Below are positions 1 through 8,785 of a stretch of 64,000 nucleotides of DNA, in pieces. The notes below the pieces were generated by a model. That model did no database searches. It was not told the origin of the DNA and saw nothing but the letters and a program-made list of their open reading frames with translations. Origin of the DNA: JANOYJ01 sp963792485. Lineage in GTDB: Bacteria; Pseudomonadota; Alphaproteobacteria; Rhizobiales; Rhizobiaceae. A program made the position numbers and the translations under genes. Position 1 is the stretch's first letter. Each line of letters begins with the position of its first letter. The stretch covers positions 379,570 through 443,569 of the forward strand of contig CAWBWL010000001.1 of assembly GCA_963792485.1 (NCBI GenBank). The letters run 5' to 3'.

Positions 1-583
1 AAGCAGCGATCTGCGGCCAAATCTGCGCCGAAACAGAACCAGGCACATCGCCTTCATCGGTGAAATCAATTTCGGCCTCGATCATCGCCCGCGCGTGCAA
101 TATCTGCGCCCGCCAATCCTCATAAAGCCTTCGCTGCGCACCCTCGGCATTGGCAAGCGCCTGCAAGCGCTGGGCCTCTGTTTCGGCGGCGATCAAATCC
201 GCAAGCCCCTCTGCCTCGGTTAGATCGATCTGGCCGTTCAGGAATGCACGTTTGGTAAACTCCCCGGCCTCTGCCATGCGCAGTCCTGGAAACGCGCCCA
301 GCGCGGACAGGCATGCACTGACCGTCGCTACGCTGCCATGCAGATGAAGTTCCGCGCAATCTTCGCCGGTAAAGCTGTGGGGGCTGGGAAAGAACAAGAT
401 AAGGCCGCGGTCAATAGGCCCGCTATCAGCCCCTTTGATGGCAGCGTATTTGGCCATTCGCGGCAAGGGCACTTCGCCGGCAACCGCGTTCAGAACGTTA
501 CGCACTTGCGGTCCTGACAGACGCACCACCGCGATACCCGAGGGCAGGCGGCCAGTGGAAAGCGCAAATATCGTGTCCGTCAC
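1..583 (-). CDS. mnmE: MnmE (TrmE) tRNA modification GTPase, N-terminal part only
   Basis: The reverse strand encodes about 194 residues matching the N-terminal, formyl-THF-binding domain of MnmE, which with MnmG adds the carboxymethylaminomethyl group to wobble uridine of some tRNAs. Recognisable stretches are IFALSTGRLPSGIAVVRLSG near the start, SFTGEDCAELHLHGS, and GEFTKRAFLNGQIDLTEAEG. The gene runs off the left edge, so the GTPase domain and C-terminal Cys motif are not in the window. The start is taken as GTG at 583 because an in-frame TAG lies a few codons upstream and no ATG follows closely. Gene order mnmE-rho-hemJ-hemE next to the origin is common in Hyphomicrobiales. Confidence 0.93.
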   Translation of the reverse strand, partial: MTDTIFALSTGRLPSGIAVVRLSGPQVRNVLNAVAGEVPLPRMAKYAAIKGADSGPIDRGLILFFPSPHSFTGEDCAELHLHGSVATVSACLSALGAFPGLRMAEAGEFTKRAFLNGQIDLTEAEGLADLIAAETEAQRLQALANAEGAQRRLYEDWRAQILHARAMIEAEIDFTDEGDVPGSVSAQIWPQIAA

Positions 584-632
584 GGCAGAACCATTGTTAG
601 TCGAATACTACCTTAAAGGGAATACTGCACCT

Positions 633-1899
633 TTAAGTATTCATTGAGTCGAAGAAATCCGAATTGCCTTTGGTCTGCTTCAGCTTGTCAATCAGGAATT
701 CGATCGCGTCAGTCGTGCCCATGGGTGCTAGAATGCGGCGCAAAACGTAAATTTTCTGCAGATCCTGTTTCAGAATCAACAAGTCTTCCTTGCGAGTCCC
801 GGACTTCAATATGTCCATGGACGGGAAGATCCGCTTGTCGGCGACTTTGCGGTCAAGCACGATTTCCGAATTGCCCGTGCCCTTGAACTCCTCGAAAATC
901 ACTTCGTCCATGCGGCTTCCGGTATCAATCAACGCGGTCGCGATAATGGTGAGCGAGCCGCCCTCTTCAATATTGCGCGCCGCGCCAAAGAAACGCTTCG
1001 GCCGCTGCAGGGCATTGGCATCGACGCCGCCCGTCAAAACCTTGCCGGATGACGGCACGACCGTATTGTAGGCGCGGCCAAGCCGGGTGATCGAATCGAG
1101 CAGGATCACCACGTCGCGGCCATGTTCGACAAGCCGCTTGGCCTTCTCAATCACCATTTCGGCGACTTGAACATGCCGCTGCGCCGGTTCGTCAAACGTC
1201 GAGGAGACCACTTCGCCCTTCACCGAGCGCTGCATATCAGTCACTTCCTCAGGCCGCTCGTCGATCAACAGCACGATCAGGAAGCATTCCGGATGATTGG
1301 CCGTGATGGAATGGGCGATGTTCTGCAGAGAGCACGGTTTTACCAGTGCGTGGCGGCGCCACGATCAGTCCGCGCTGGCCCTTGCCGAGCGGCGCTACCA
1401 GATCAATCACCCGGGCCGACAGGTCTTTGGTGGTCGGGTTTTCGATTTCCATCTTCAACCGCTCATTCGGGTAGAGCGGGGTCAGATTGTCAAAATGCGT
1501 CTTGTGCTTGATCTTTTCGGGATCTTCGAAATTGATCGTGTTGACCTTGAGCAGCGCAAAATACCGCTCGCCCTCTTTCGGGCCGCGAATAGGGCCCTCA
1601 ACCGTATCGCCGGTCTTCAGCGAAAAGCGCCGGATCTGCGAGGGCGAGATATAAATATCGTCGGGACCCGGCAGATAGTTCACATTGGCTGAGCGCAGAA
1701 AGCCGAAGCCGTCCATCAAAACTTCGACAACGCCTTCGCCGATAATCTCGACTTCCTGGCTGGCAAGCGCCTTCAATATGGCAAACATCAGCTCCTGCTT
1801 GCGCATGGTCGAGGCGTTCTCGACTTCGAGCGATTCGGCAAAAGTGAGCAGATCGGTCGGGCTTTTGCTCTTGAGGGCTTGGAGTTTCATTTCCTGCAT
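633..1899 (-). pseudogene. rho: Transcription termination factor Rho, frameshifted by one inserted base
   Basis: Rho is the hexameric RNA-dependent ATPase that terminates transcription. The N-terminal frame (start ATG 1899) carries the Rho N domain and RNA-binding cold-shock fold, ending with the Walker A region APPRTGKTVL. The rest, starting at LLIDERPEEVTDM and including LDSITRLGRAYN and the Q/R-loop region, lies in another frame. Removing one base in the GAGAG run at about 1328-1332 restores the family sequence GKTVLLQNIA and gives 421 residues, close to E. coli Rho (419). Rho is normally essential in this group, so a sequencing or assembly insertion is the likely cause, although a true mutation cannot be excluded from sequence alone. 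Confidence 0.9.
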
Positions 1900-2080
1900 C
1901 GGTGCGGAACTCTTCGGTGGGAGATAAGATCGGGGGAGGGCGTGGGCAACACAACAGAACTGCCGAATCGGCTGCGGGTGTGTGTCATGCCTGTATGAAG
2001 ATGAGGCGTCTTAATCCTTGCGGGCCTTCAGGGCAAGCGGCAATTTTTCCCAAATCTTGCCAAAGTAAATGCACGCTAAA

Positions 2081-2590
2081 TCAAAACGGTTTCACAATTA
2101 CAAGAATGACAATGCCGATCATCAACACGGTCGGAACCTCATTCATCATCCGCCAGTGCCGCGCCGGCTTGTCATTGCGGTCCTCGGCAAACAGCCGCAC
2201 GGCCTTGGAGAAATGGCCATGCGTGGCCGACATCAGGATAACGAGTGCGATCTTCACATGCAGCCACGCACCGGAGAACTGAAATCCCCTCCAGGCAAGC
2301 CAAAGCCCAACGACCCATGTCACCATCATGGCCGGATTGATGATCACACGCAGCAGCCGTCCCTCCATCACCTTGAACGTTTCCGACTGCGCAGAACCCT
2401 TCTCAGCGTTGCAGTGATACACAAACAGCCGCGGCAGATAGAGCATCCCCGCCATCCAGGAAATGACGGCAATCACGTGCAGCGCCTTCAGCCATGGGTA
2501 TAGCGTTACGGGGTCCAACGCGAACAGCACGGCCGTCATGCCCGCAAGCACCAGAAGGGCGACAGTGGCGCGTGCAAACGGCGTTTTCAT
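2081..2590 (-). CDS. hemJ: HemJ-type protoporphyrinogen IX oxidase
   Basis: This 169-residue membrane protein has four hydrophobic segments and the HemJ signature: a conserved His in KALHVIAVISWMAG near residue 38 and the later THGHFSK motif near residue 125. HemJ oxidises protoporphyrinogen IX to protoporphyrin IX in the penultimate step of heme synthesis and replaces HemG or HemY in most alphaproteobacteria. Its ATG overlaps the hemE stop by 4 bases, indicating translational coupling in a hemE-hemJ(-rho) operon. Confidence 0.9.
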   Translation of the reverse strand: MKTPFARATVALLVLAGMTAVLFALDPVTLYPWLKALHVIAVISWMAGMLYLPRLFVYHCNAEKGSAQSETFKVMEGRLLRVIINPAMMVTWVVGLWLAWRGFQFSGAWLHVKIALVILMSATHGHFSKAVRLFAEDRNDKPARHWRMMNEVPTVLMIGIVILVIVKPF

Positions 2591-3606
2591 CCCCGTCGCA
2601 CCCTTTCGACCAGTCTCTCCACATGTGCGATGGGCGCTTCAGGCGTGATCCCATGGCCAAGATTGAAAATCAGCGGCCCGGTGCCAAGCTCGTCCAATAT
2701 GTGCGCCACGCCCTCATCCAGCGCTGCCCCGCCTGCCACAACGCGCAGCGGATCAAGATTTCCCTGGACCGGCCCCTCGGTCTGCAACATGCGCGCAGCG
2801 CTCAGCGGCATCGCCCAATCCAGTCCAAGACAATCAACCCCCGTGTCTTCGCGGTAAGTCTCATAAAACCAAGCCGCGCCTTTTGGAAATCCAATGATCC
2901 GCGCGTCCGGGATGGCCGCGCGAACACGGTCAACCATCCGCTTCACCGGCTGAACACAGGCGCGCGCAAACATGGCTTCATCAAGCACACCTGACCAGGA
3001 ATCAAAAATCTGCACCGCATGGGCGCCAGCCTTCAGCTGCTCGATGAGATAATCCGCCGAAACATCCGCCAGCAAAGCCAGGAGATGATCGAACGCCTCA
3101 GGATAGCGATAAGCAAACAGCCGCGCAGGGGCCTGGTCTGGCGTCCCGTGGCCGGCAATCATGTAGGTCGCCACCGTCCAGGGCGCGCCGCAAAAGCCGA
3201 GCAGAGCTGTTTCCGGCGCAAGCTCAGCCCGCACGCGCCGCACCGTCTCATAGACCGGCGCGAGATTCACGTGAAACTTTTCGCTCGAAAGCCCCTTAAC
3301 TTCCTCAGCCATAATCGGGCTCAAGACCGGACCCTGCCCTTCGAGGAAGGTCAGCGCCCGGCCAAGAGCATGGGGAACCACCAGAATGTCGCAAAACAGG
3401 ATCGCTGCATCAAAGCCAAACCGCCGGATCGGCTGCAGCGTCACCTCCGCCGCGAGTTCCGGCGTGTAACACAGATCGAGAAAGGTCCCGGCCTTCTGGC
3501 GGACCTGTCTGTACTCAGGCAGATAGCGCCCGGCCTGACGCATCATCCAAAGCGGCGGCGGGTAGATCGTCTCGCCACTCAGCACTTTTAGAATATTGGG
3601 CGTCAT
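2587..3606 (-). CDS. hemE: Uroporphyrinogen decarboxylase
   Basis: HemE removes four carboxyl groups from uroporphyrinogen III to give coproporphyrinogen III. The 339-residue product shows the N-terminal substrate-binding motif MRQAGRYLPEY (about residues 22-32), the FCDILVVPHALG region with the catalytic Asp, and the C-terminal FNLGHGITPEAP segment. Length is standard. The gene starts at ATG 3606 directly beside the presumed replication origin; in Caulobacter hemE also borders oriC and its promoter lies within the origin. It is followed by hemJ with a 4-base overlap. Confidence 0.97.
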   Translation of the reverse strand: MTPNILKVLSGETIYPPPLWMMRQAGRYLPEYRQVRQKAGTFLDLCYTPELAAEVTLQPIRRFGFDAAILFCDILVVPHALGRALTFLEGQGPVLSPIMAEEVKGLSSEKFHVNLAPVYETVRRVRAELAPETALLGFCGAPWTVATYMIAGHGTPDQAPARLFAYRYPEAFDHLLALLADVSADYLIEQLKAGAHAVQIFDSWSGVLDEAMFARACVQPVKRMVDRVRAAIPDARIIGFPKGAAWFYETYREDTGVDCLGLDWAMPLSAARMLQTEGPVQGNLDPLRVVAGGAALDEGVAHILDELGTGPLIFNLGHGITPEAPIAHVERLVERVRRG

Positions 3607-4056
3607 AAACAGGCTTTTCCACTATCTGCCAAAAAATCCTGAAAGGAATTTTCTGCTCTTTTGATTCTTAGAGTCTGTGGGAATCGGGGATAGGCCATTA
3701 CCCACTGCTTGTCCAAGATGGCGTTTTGTCCCGTCAAACAAGGGAAAAGTTTTCCAGAGAGTTTTTTCTGCCAAAAACAAATGCAAAAGCAAATGCTTAT
3801 TCGGTTCACCGCCTTGCAGCAATTGTGGACGGCCTGTGCGCAAAACTGATTCCTCCCCGCAGTTAAGGACTTGTTAACAACAATGCCCTGCGCCTTGCTG
3901 GCTGTGGAAAAATCCACCCTTTCCCCACAGCCGCATCCGCCGCTGGCGTCCCGGGCACCTTTGTCCACACTTGCCCACAGCCCCGTTGAATTGCGCCACG
4001 CAGCCAAGACCGCATCTGGAATTTGCGTTCACCCGAAAATCTGGCAAAAGCAAAAC
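3607..4056. other. Probable chromosomal replication origin (oriC) between hemE and maf
   Basis: This 450-base gap has no credible gene and lies between divergently transcribed gene blocks. It contains nonamers close to the DnaA box TTATCCACA: TTGTCCACA at 3961, TTGCCCACA at 3971, TTCCCCACA at 3921, TGTGGAAAA at 3903 (reverse strand), TGTGGACGG at 3824 (reverse) and weaker TGTGGGAAT at 3676. A TTAA-N7-TTAAC box sits at 3863-3878. AT-rich stretches lie at 3630-3665 and 3720-3800. The hemE-adjacent position matches the known origin location in Caulobacter and rhizobia. The perfect consensus box is absent, so this is an inference from context plus motif clustering. Confidence 0.8.
3863..3878 (+). 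promoter_or_regulatory. CtrA-type box inside the origin region
   Basis: TTAA (3863-3866), seven bases, then TTAAC (3874-3878) fits the CtrA full-site consensus TTAA-N7-TTAA. In Caulobacter CtrA binds such sites in oriC and represses initiation. Here the box lies between DnaA-like nonamers, which supports a similar cell-cycle role. Binding is inferred. Confidence 0.6.
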
Positions 4057-4650
4057 ATGTCTCTGATCCTTGCCTCAAAAAGCCCGTTCCGCGCGCTGAT
4101 CTTGAAAAATGCCGGCATTGCCTTCCGCACGGAGCCTGCCAATATCGACGAGCGCACGGTCGAAGCGCCGCTGTTCAACTCTGGCGCAACGCCGGAAGAT
4201 GTCGCGCAGATTCTTGCCGAGGCAAAAGCGGTGGGTGTCAGCGAACGCTTTCCGCAAGAGCTGGTTCTGGGCTCAGACCAGACGCTGTCGCTGGATGACG
4301 AAGTGTTCCACAAGCCGCGCGACATGGAGGAAGCCCGCCGTCATTTGCTGCGCCTTTCAGGGCGCACACACCAATTGAACAGTGCCATGGCGCTGGCGAA
4401 AAATGGACAAACGCTGTGGCGGCATGTGTCGGTCGCGCGTCTGACGATGCGCGCCCTCTCACCGCAATTCATCGGCCGTCATTTGGCTGCGGTCGGCGAG
4501 GCGGCTTTGCAGAGCGTCGGCGCCTATCAATATGAGGGGCTTGGCATCCAGCTTTTCGACAGCATTGAGGGCGATTATTTTACCATTGTCGGTCTGCCCA
4601 TCCTGCCGCTCCTGCATGAATTGAGACGCACGGGTGAACTCAATGGTTAA
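4057..4650 (+). CDS. maf: Maf-family nucleoside triphosphate pyrophosphatase
   Basis: This 197-residue protein starts at ATG 4057 with the Maf motif LILASKSPFRALIL and contains VLGSDQTLSLDDEVFHKPRD, where the conserved Asp binds metal. Maf proteins hydrolyse non-canonical or methylated nucleoside triphosphates to monophosphates and have been linked to septum inhibition. It is the first gene on the right side of the origin and overlaps aroE by 8 bases, so maf-aroE-coaE-dnaQ form a tightly packed operon. Confidence 0.9.
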   Translation: MSLILASKSPFRALILKNAGIAFRTEPANIDERTVEAPLFNSGATPEDVAQILAEAKAVGVSERFPQELVLGSDQTLSLDDEVFHKPRDMEEARRHLLRLSGRTHQLNSAMALAKNGQTLWRHVSVARLTMRALSPQFIGRHLAAVGEAALQSVGAYQYEGLGIQLFDSIEGDYFTIVGLPILPLLHELRRTGELNG

Positions 4651-5476
4651 GCGCGCTTTTGTGATCGGCGACCCGATCAGCCATTCCCGCTCGCCTCTGA
4701 TCCATACCCATTGGCTGCGTGAATATGGAATTGCAGGAAGCTATGAAGCGATTCACGTGAAACAGGATGAGCTGGCGCAGTTTCTGGCCTCGCTCGTTTC
4801 CGAGGACTTCGCCGGCGGCAATGTCACCATTCCGCACAAAGAAGCTGCACTTGCTTTGGTCCCTCAGCATGATGCCGTCGCCGCGGAGATTGGCGCGGCA
4901 AACACGCTCTGGATCGAGGGCGGTAAGTTGAGGGCAACAAACACCGATTCCTTCGGCTTTGCCCAAAACCTGGATGAGTATGCTTTTGGCTGGGACAACG
5001 GTAAAACTGCACTTGTGCTCGGAGCGGGCGGCGCGGCGCGCGCCATCATACATGCGCTGCTGTCTCGGGGCTTCACCGATATCCGTATCGCAAACCGCAC
5101 GGCAGCGCGCGCTCAGGACATCGCTGAACGCTTCGGCTCCAAGGTTAGCGCCCATGCCTTCCCGGACCTTGATCTCCTGGCGTCAGATGCCGACTTGGTC
5201 GTGAATACGACATCGCTCGGCATGGGAGGCGCGGGAGAAATCCGCCTCGATATGAAAGCGCTGCGCCGCGATGCAATTGTCACCGACATCGTTTACGTGC
5301 CGCTGATCACGCCATTGCTTGCAGCCGCGCAAGATGCCAGCCTGAAAACCGTCGACGGCCTCGGCATGCTTCTGCATCAGGCCCGGCCCGGCTTTGAAAA
5401 ATGGTTCGGCGTCTTGCCGCAAGTAACTCCCGCGCTGCGCAATCTCATCATCCGCAACATGGAAGGCGACAGGTGA
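4643..5476 (+). CDS. aroE: Shikimate dehydrogenase
   Basis: AroE reduces 3-dehydroshikimate to shikimate with NADPH in aromatic amino acid synthesis. The 277-residue product shows the substrate motif GDPISHSRSPLIH at residues 9-21, the catalytic Lys in NVTIPHKEAAL and the nucleotide-binding glycine motif GAGGAARA. ATG 4643 is chosen because GGTGA lies about six bases upstream; a GTG at 4634 in the same frame is possible. It overlaps maf by 8 bases and coaE by 4. Confidence 0.95.
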   Translation: MVKRAFVIGDPISHSRSPLIHTHWLREYGIAGSYEAIHVKQDELAQFLASLVSEDFAGGNVTIPHKEAALALVPQHDAVAAEIGAANTLWIEGGKLRATNTDSFGFAQNLDEYAFGWDNGKTALVLGAGGAARAIIHALLSRGFTDIRIANRTAARAQDIAERFGSKVSAHAFPDLDLLASDADLVVNTTSLGMGGAGEIRLDMKALRRDAIVTDIVYVPLITPLLAAAQDASLKTVDGLGMLLHQARPGFEKWFGVLPQVTPALRNLIIRNMEGDR

Positions 5477-6054
5477 TCAAACTCGGCCTTACCGGCTCCA
5501 TCGGCATGGGCAAATCCGTCACCGCCCAAATGTTCCGCGACGAAGGCATTCCCGTGCACGATGCTGACGCAACCGTCCACGCGCTGTATGCCGGTCGCGC
5601 AGTGCCGCTGATTGAAGCGGCCTTTCCGGGAACGGTCATTGACGGCGCAGTGAACCGCGCGGCGCTGTCCGCACATGTGCTGGACAATCCCGAAGCGATG
5701 ACGCGGCTTGAAGCCATTGTCCACCCGCTGGTCAGGCAGGAGGAGGAAGCCTTCCTCGTGCGCGCTCAAACGGAGGGCGCACGACTCGCCGTTCTTGATA
5801 TTCCGCTCCTCTTCGAAACCGGCGCCGGGACCCGCTTTGACAAGGTTCTGGTCGTGACCGCTGATCCGGATGTGCAACGCGCCCGGGTGCTTGCGCGGCC
5901 AGGCATGAGCGAGGAAAAGTTCCGTGCCATCCTCGCCCGTCAGACTCCCGACACTGAAAAGCGCCGCCGCGCCGATTATGTGATTAACACCGGTCTCGGG
6001 CTGGACTTTGCCCGCGGCGAGGTTCGTAAGATCATCACCCGACTCACAGGCTAG
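5473..6054 (+). CDS. coaE: Dephospho-CoA kinase
   Basis: CoaE phosphorylates dephospho-CoA in the last step of coenzyme A synthesis. The 193-residue protein opens with the P-loop GLTGSIGMGKS (residues 5-15), followed by the acceptor-binding DADATVH and LDIPLLFETG. It begins with GTG at 5473, overlapping the aroE TGA by 4 bases (GTGA), which argues for translational coupling. Confidence 0.94.
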   Translation: MIKLGLTGSIGMGKSVTAQMFRDEGIPVHDADATVHALYAGRAVPLIEAAFPGTVIDGAVNRAALSAHVLDNPEAMTRLEAIVHPLVRQEEEAFLVRAQTEGARLAVLDIPLLFETGAGTRFDKVLVVTADPDVQRARVLARPGMSEEKFRAILARQTPDTEKRRRADYVINTGLGLDFARGEVRKIITRLTG

Positions 6055-6063
6055 CGAACCGGC

Positions 6064-6774
6064 ATGCGCGAAATCATTTTTGACACCGAGACCACCGGCC
6101 TGGACAAATCATCCGACCGCGTTATCGAAATCGGCGCTGTCGAACTCGCCAACCGCTTCCTCACCGGCAAGCGGTTTCATGTGTTCATCAATCCGCAGGG
6201 CAAACAGGTGCATCCCGATGCCGAGAAAGTGCATGGCATCTCCAATGCGCAACTCCTGGACAAGCCAGTCTTTGCCGATATCGTTGATGACTTCCTGAAT
6301 TTTATTGATGGCGCCAAGCTCGTTGCGCACAACGCCTCATTCGACACCGATTTCATCAATGCGGAATTCGCCCGGCTCGAATTGCCGCTTGTCGAACCCT
6401 CCATTGTGGTTGACACATTGCAACTCGCGCGCCGCAAACATCCAATGGGGCCAAACTCACTCGATGGCCTGTGCAAACGCTACAACATCGACAATTCGCA
6501 CCGCACTCTGCACGGTGCGCTCCTTGACGCTGAACTCCTGGCCGAAGTTTATTTGGAGCTGACTGGCAGCCGCCAGGCGGCGCTCGGCTTTGGCGGCGCA
6601 TCGGAAAGTTCTGACGGCGGCGCCGCTGCCCGGCAGAAGGCGTCACGGATCGGTCCGAGGCCTGAGCCTCTGCCGCCCCGCCTGACCGAGGCCGAAATTG
6701 CTGCCCATGGCGTAATGGTTGCCAAGCTCGGCAACGCTGCGCTCTGGCTCAAACAAGCGCCCTTTCAACAATAA
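6064..6774 (+). CDS. dnaQ: DNA polymerase III epsilon subunit (proofreading 3'-5' exonuclease)
   Basis: The 236-residue product has all three exonuclease motifs: FDTETTGLD (Exo I, Asp7 and Glu9), AHNASFDTDF (Exo II) and HGALLDAE (Exo III with His and Asp). It supplies proofreading to the replicative polymerase core. The C-terminal 60 residues are Gly/Ala/Pro rich and would contact the alpha subunit. It is the last gene of the maf-aroE-coaE-dnaQ run and is followed at once by a strong hairpin terminator. Confidence 0.95.
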   Translation: MREIIFDTETTGLDKSSDRVIEIGAVELANRFLTGKRFHVFINPQGKQVHPDAEKVHGISNAQLLDKPVFADIVDDFLNFIDGAKLVAHNASFDTDFINAEFARLELPLVEPSIVVDTLQLARRKHPMGPNSLDGLCKRYNIDNSHRTLHGALLDAELLAEVYLELTGSRQAALGFGGASESSDGGAAARQKASRIGPRPEPLPPRLTEAEIAAHGVMVAKLGNAALWLKQAPFQQ

Positions 6775-6775
6775 A

Positions 6776-6798
6776 AAGCCCGGCGCTAGGCCGGGCTT
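6776..6798. terminator. Bidirectional hairpin terminator between dnaQ and secB
   Basis: A perfect 9-bp inverted repeat, AAGCCCGGC (6776-6784) and GCCGGGCTT (6790-6798), encloses a 5-base loop. It is preceded by A-rich and followed by TCAAAA sequence and separates the convergent dnaQ and secB genes, so it can serve both strands. Confidence 0.85.
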
Positions 6799-6820
6799 CA
6801 AAATGACTGCGGATTTGATC

Positions 6821-7312
6821 TCAGCTCGCTTGAACCTTGGCCTTTGCCTGTTCTTCGGCGAGGCGCTGCTGGAACATGCCGGCAAAATCGATGGGGTCGA
6901 TCATCAAGGGCGGGAAGCCGCCATTGCGCGAGGCGTCGGCCACAATCTGGCGGGCGAACGGAAAGAGCAGACGCGGGCATTCAATGAAGAGAAGCGGCAG
7001 CACATGCTCCTTCGGAAAGCCAGTGATGCGGAACACACCGCCATAGGTGAGCTCAATATTGAACAGCACGGTTTTGTCGACGCCGGCTTTGCATTCCAGC
7101 GTCAGATTGACGTCGAAATCGGTCTCGGACAGCGGATTGGCGTTGACGTTGACATTCACATTGATGGCCGGAGCCTTGTCGCGCGCCTGCAGCGACATCG
7201 GCGCGCCGGGGCTCTCGAACGACAGATCCTTCACATATTGAATGAGCACATTCAGGTTTGGCGCCACCCCGTTGCCGGTTGCCGCTGCGGGTGACTTGTC
7301 TTCTTCGGCCAT
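6821..7312 (-). CDS. secB: Protein-export chaperone SecB
   Basis: SecB is a tetrameric cytosolic chaperone that keeps preproteins unfolded and passes them to SecA. The 163-residue protein has the family core NVLIQYVKDLSFESPGAP, the beta-strand region INVNVNVNANPL, ELTYGGVF and the C-terminal FPPLMIDPIDFAGMF. Length is typical for alphaproteobacterial SecB. It converges on dnaQ and shares its terminator. Confidence 0.96.
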   Translation of the reverse strand: MAEEDKSPAAATGNGVAPNLNVLIQYVKDLSFESPGAPMSLQARDKAPAINVNVNVNANPLSETDFDVNLTLECKAGVDKTVLFNIELTYGGVFRITGFPKEHVLPLLFIECPRLLFPFARQIVADASRNGGFPPLMIDPIDFAGMFQQRLAEEQAKAKVQAS

Positions 7313-7415
7313 GCCAAATTCCTCTGGAAATCATCCCTTGTGCAAGGGAAAGGGTCAAAAACGTGCCGCTCGCTAGCATGAAGCCAAAACCCGTGCAAGG
7401 CGAGGCATTTGCGCC

Positions 7416-7913
7416 TCAATGCAGTGTTTTGTTAGCGTCCTTGCCAGAAGACCACGGGGAATTCGGATCAGGTTCGCGGCGAAACTCGTCCTCGTCCAGA
7501 TCGACAACGCTATCCCGCGCGCCGCTTCGGCCTTGCGGCGCAGCGCCGAAACTTTCAACTTTCACACGGCTCGACAGGAATTTCCAAACCCGGTCGCGCA
7601 CCTGCGGGATAAACAACAGCAGGCCGAGTGTGTCAGTCACAAATCCCGGTGTCAGCAGCAAAAAGCCCGCCAGCAGGATCATCACCCCCTGCACCAACTC
7701 TTTTCCGGGCACTTTTTGTGCGGCGAGTTCCTTTTGAATGCGTGCCAGCGCCGCAAATCCCTGCCAGCGCAACAGGATAGTCCCCGCTATCGCGGTCAAA
7801 ATGACAAGAGCGATGGTTGGCAAGACGCCAATCTGGCTGCCGATGAGAACAAACACCGCAATTTCCGTGAGCGGCACAATCAAAAACAACAATGGGATAA
7901 AGCGGAACGGCAA
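7416..7913 (-). CDS. fxsA: FxsA family membrane protein
   Basis: This 165-residue protein has three to four hydrophobic segments in its first 125 residues (LLFLIVPLTEIAVFVLIG and the LLLTPGFVTDTLGLLLFIP motif characteristic of FxsA) and a hydrophilic acidic tail. E. coli FxsA, when overproduced, relieves F-plasmid exclusion of phage T7; its normal job is unclear. The only in-frame start that fits is TTG at 7913. It is divergent from the Tim44-domain gene. Confidence 0.85.
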   Translation of the reverse strand: MPFRFIPLLFLIVPLTEIAVFVLIGSQIGVLPTIALVILTAIAGTILLRWQGFAALARIQKELAAQKVPGKELVQGVMILLAGFLLLTPGFVTDTLGLLLFIPQVRDRVWKFLSSRVKVESFGAAPQGRSGARDSVVDLDEDEFRREPDPNSPWSSGKDANKTLH

Positions 7914-8074
7914 AATGCGGACTTTCTTGTTGGGCAGGAATGGGCGTCGTGCCCATATAGAGATTGTTGCGCCGAATTTGAATGATGCGCGGCCTCAGAC
8001 TATATCTCATCCAGGAATCCGGCTAAGCGCAGAACAACAGGTTTAAGCTGAAAGTCTCGATCAAAGGCGGCAAG

Positions 8075-8782
8075 ATGCAGTTTCTCGATTTTGGTACTCT
8101 CTTTTTCATCGTTGCGGCGGTCTTCGTGCTGATGCAGCTGCGCAGTGTGCTGGGTAAACGCACCGGCACTGAAAAGCCGCCATTCAATCCCTATGCCCAG
8201 CGCAGCGCCAAAGAGCCCGCCAAGGACGCCGATGGCAAGCCGCTTGGCAATGTCGTCTCGCTGCCGGTCCGCAAAGGCGATAATGTCATCGACTATACAG
8301 CAATCGACGCTTTGTCGGTTCCTGGGTCCTCTGTAAACAAGGGCTTGCGATCCGTGCGCCAGAGCGATCCGTCCTTTGATCCGGCAGAGTTCCTGAACGG
8401 CGCGAAAATCGCTTATGAAATGATCGTGACCGCTTTTGCCGAAGGTGACCGCAAGACGCTGCGGGGCTTGCTGGCAAAGGATGTGTTTGACGGATTTGAG
8501 TCCGCGATCGCTGAGCGCGAGAAGCGTGGCGAAAAAATGCAATCCTCTTTCGTCGGTATCAACAAGATCGACTTTGCTGATGCTGACGTGAAAAACAGCG
8601 AGGCGCACCTCACTTTGCGCATTGTCAGCCAGCTGATCTCGGCGACGCTCGACAAGGACGGCAAAGTTGTTGACGGCGACCCGGACACAGTCAGCGACGT
8701 CAAGGATGTATGGACCTTTGCGCGGGATCTGCGCTCGAAAGATCCCAACTGGAAGCTCGCCGCCACTGAAGCTGAAGAGTGA
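8075..8782 (+). CDS. Tim44-domain protein (TimA-like)
   Basis: The 235-residue protein has one N-terminal membrane segment (LDFGTLFFIVAAVFVLMQL), a charged linker and a C-terminal Tim44-like lipid-binding fold from about residue 90, including FLNGAKIAYEMIVTAFAEGD and a predicted alpha/beta core. Alphaproteobacterial Tim44-domain proteins are the bacterial relatives of mitochondrial Tim44, placed near SecB and membrane biogenesis genes. Its role here is inferred from family only. mltA follows after 3 bases. Confidence 0.85.
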   Translation: MQFLDFGTLFFIVAAVFVLMQLRSVLGKRTGTEKPPFNPYAQRSAKEPAKDADGKPLGNVVSLPVRKGDNVIDYTAIDALSVPGSSVNKGLRSVRQSDPSFDPAEFLNGAKIAYEMIVTAFAEGDRKTLRGLLAKDVFDGFESAIAEREKRGEKMQSSFVGINKIDFADADVKNSEAHLTLRIVSQLISATLDKDGKVVDGDPDTVSDVKDVWTFARDLRSKDPNWKLAATEAEE

Positions 8783-8785
8783 TCC

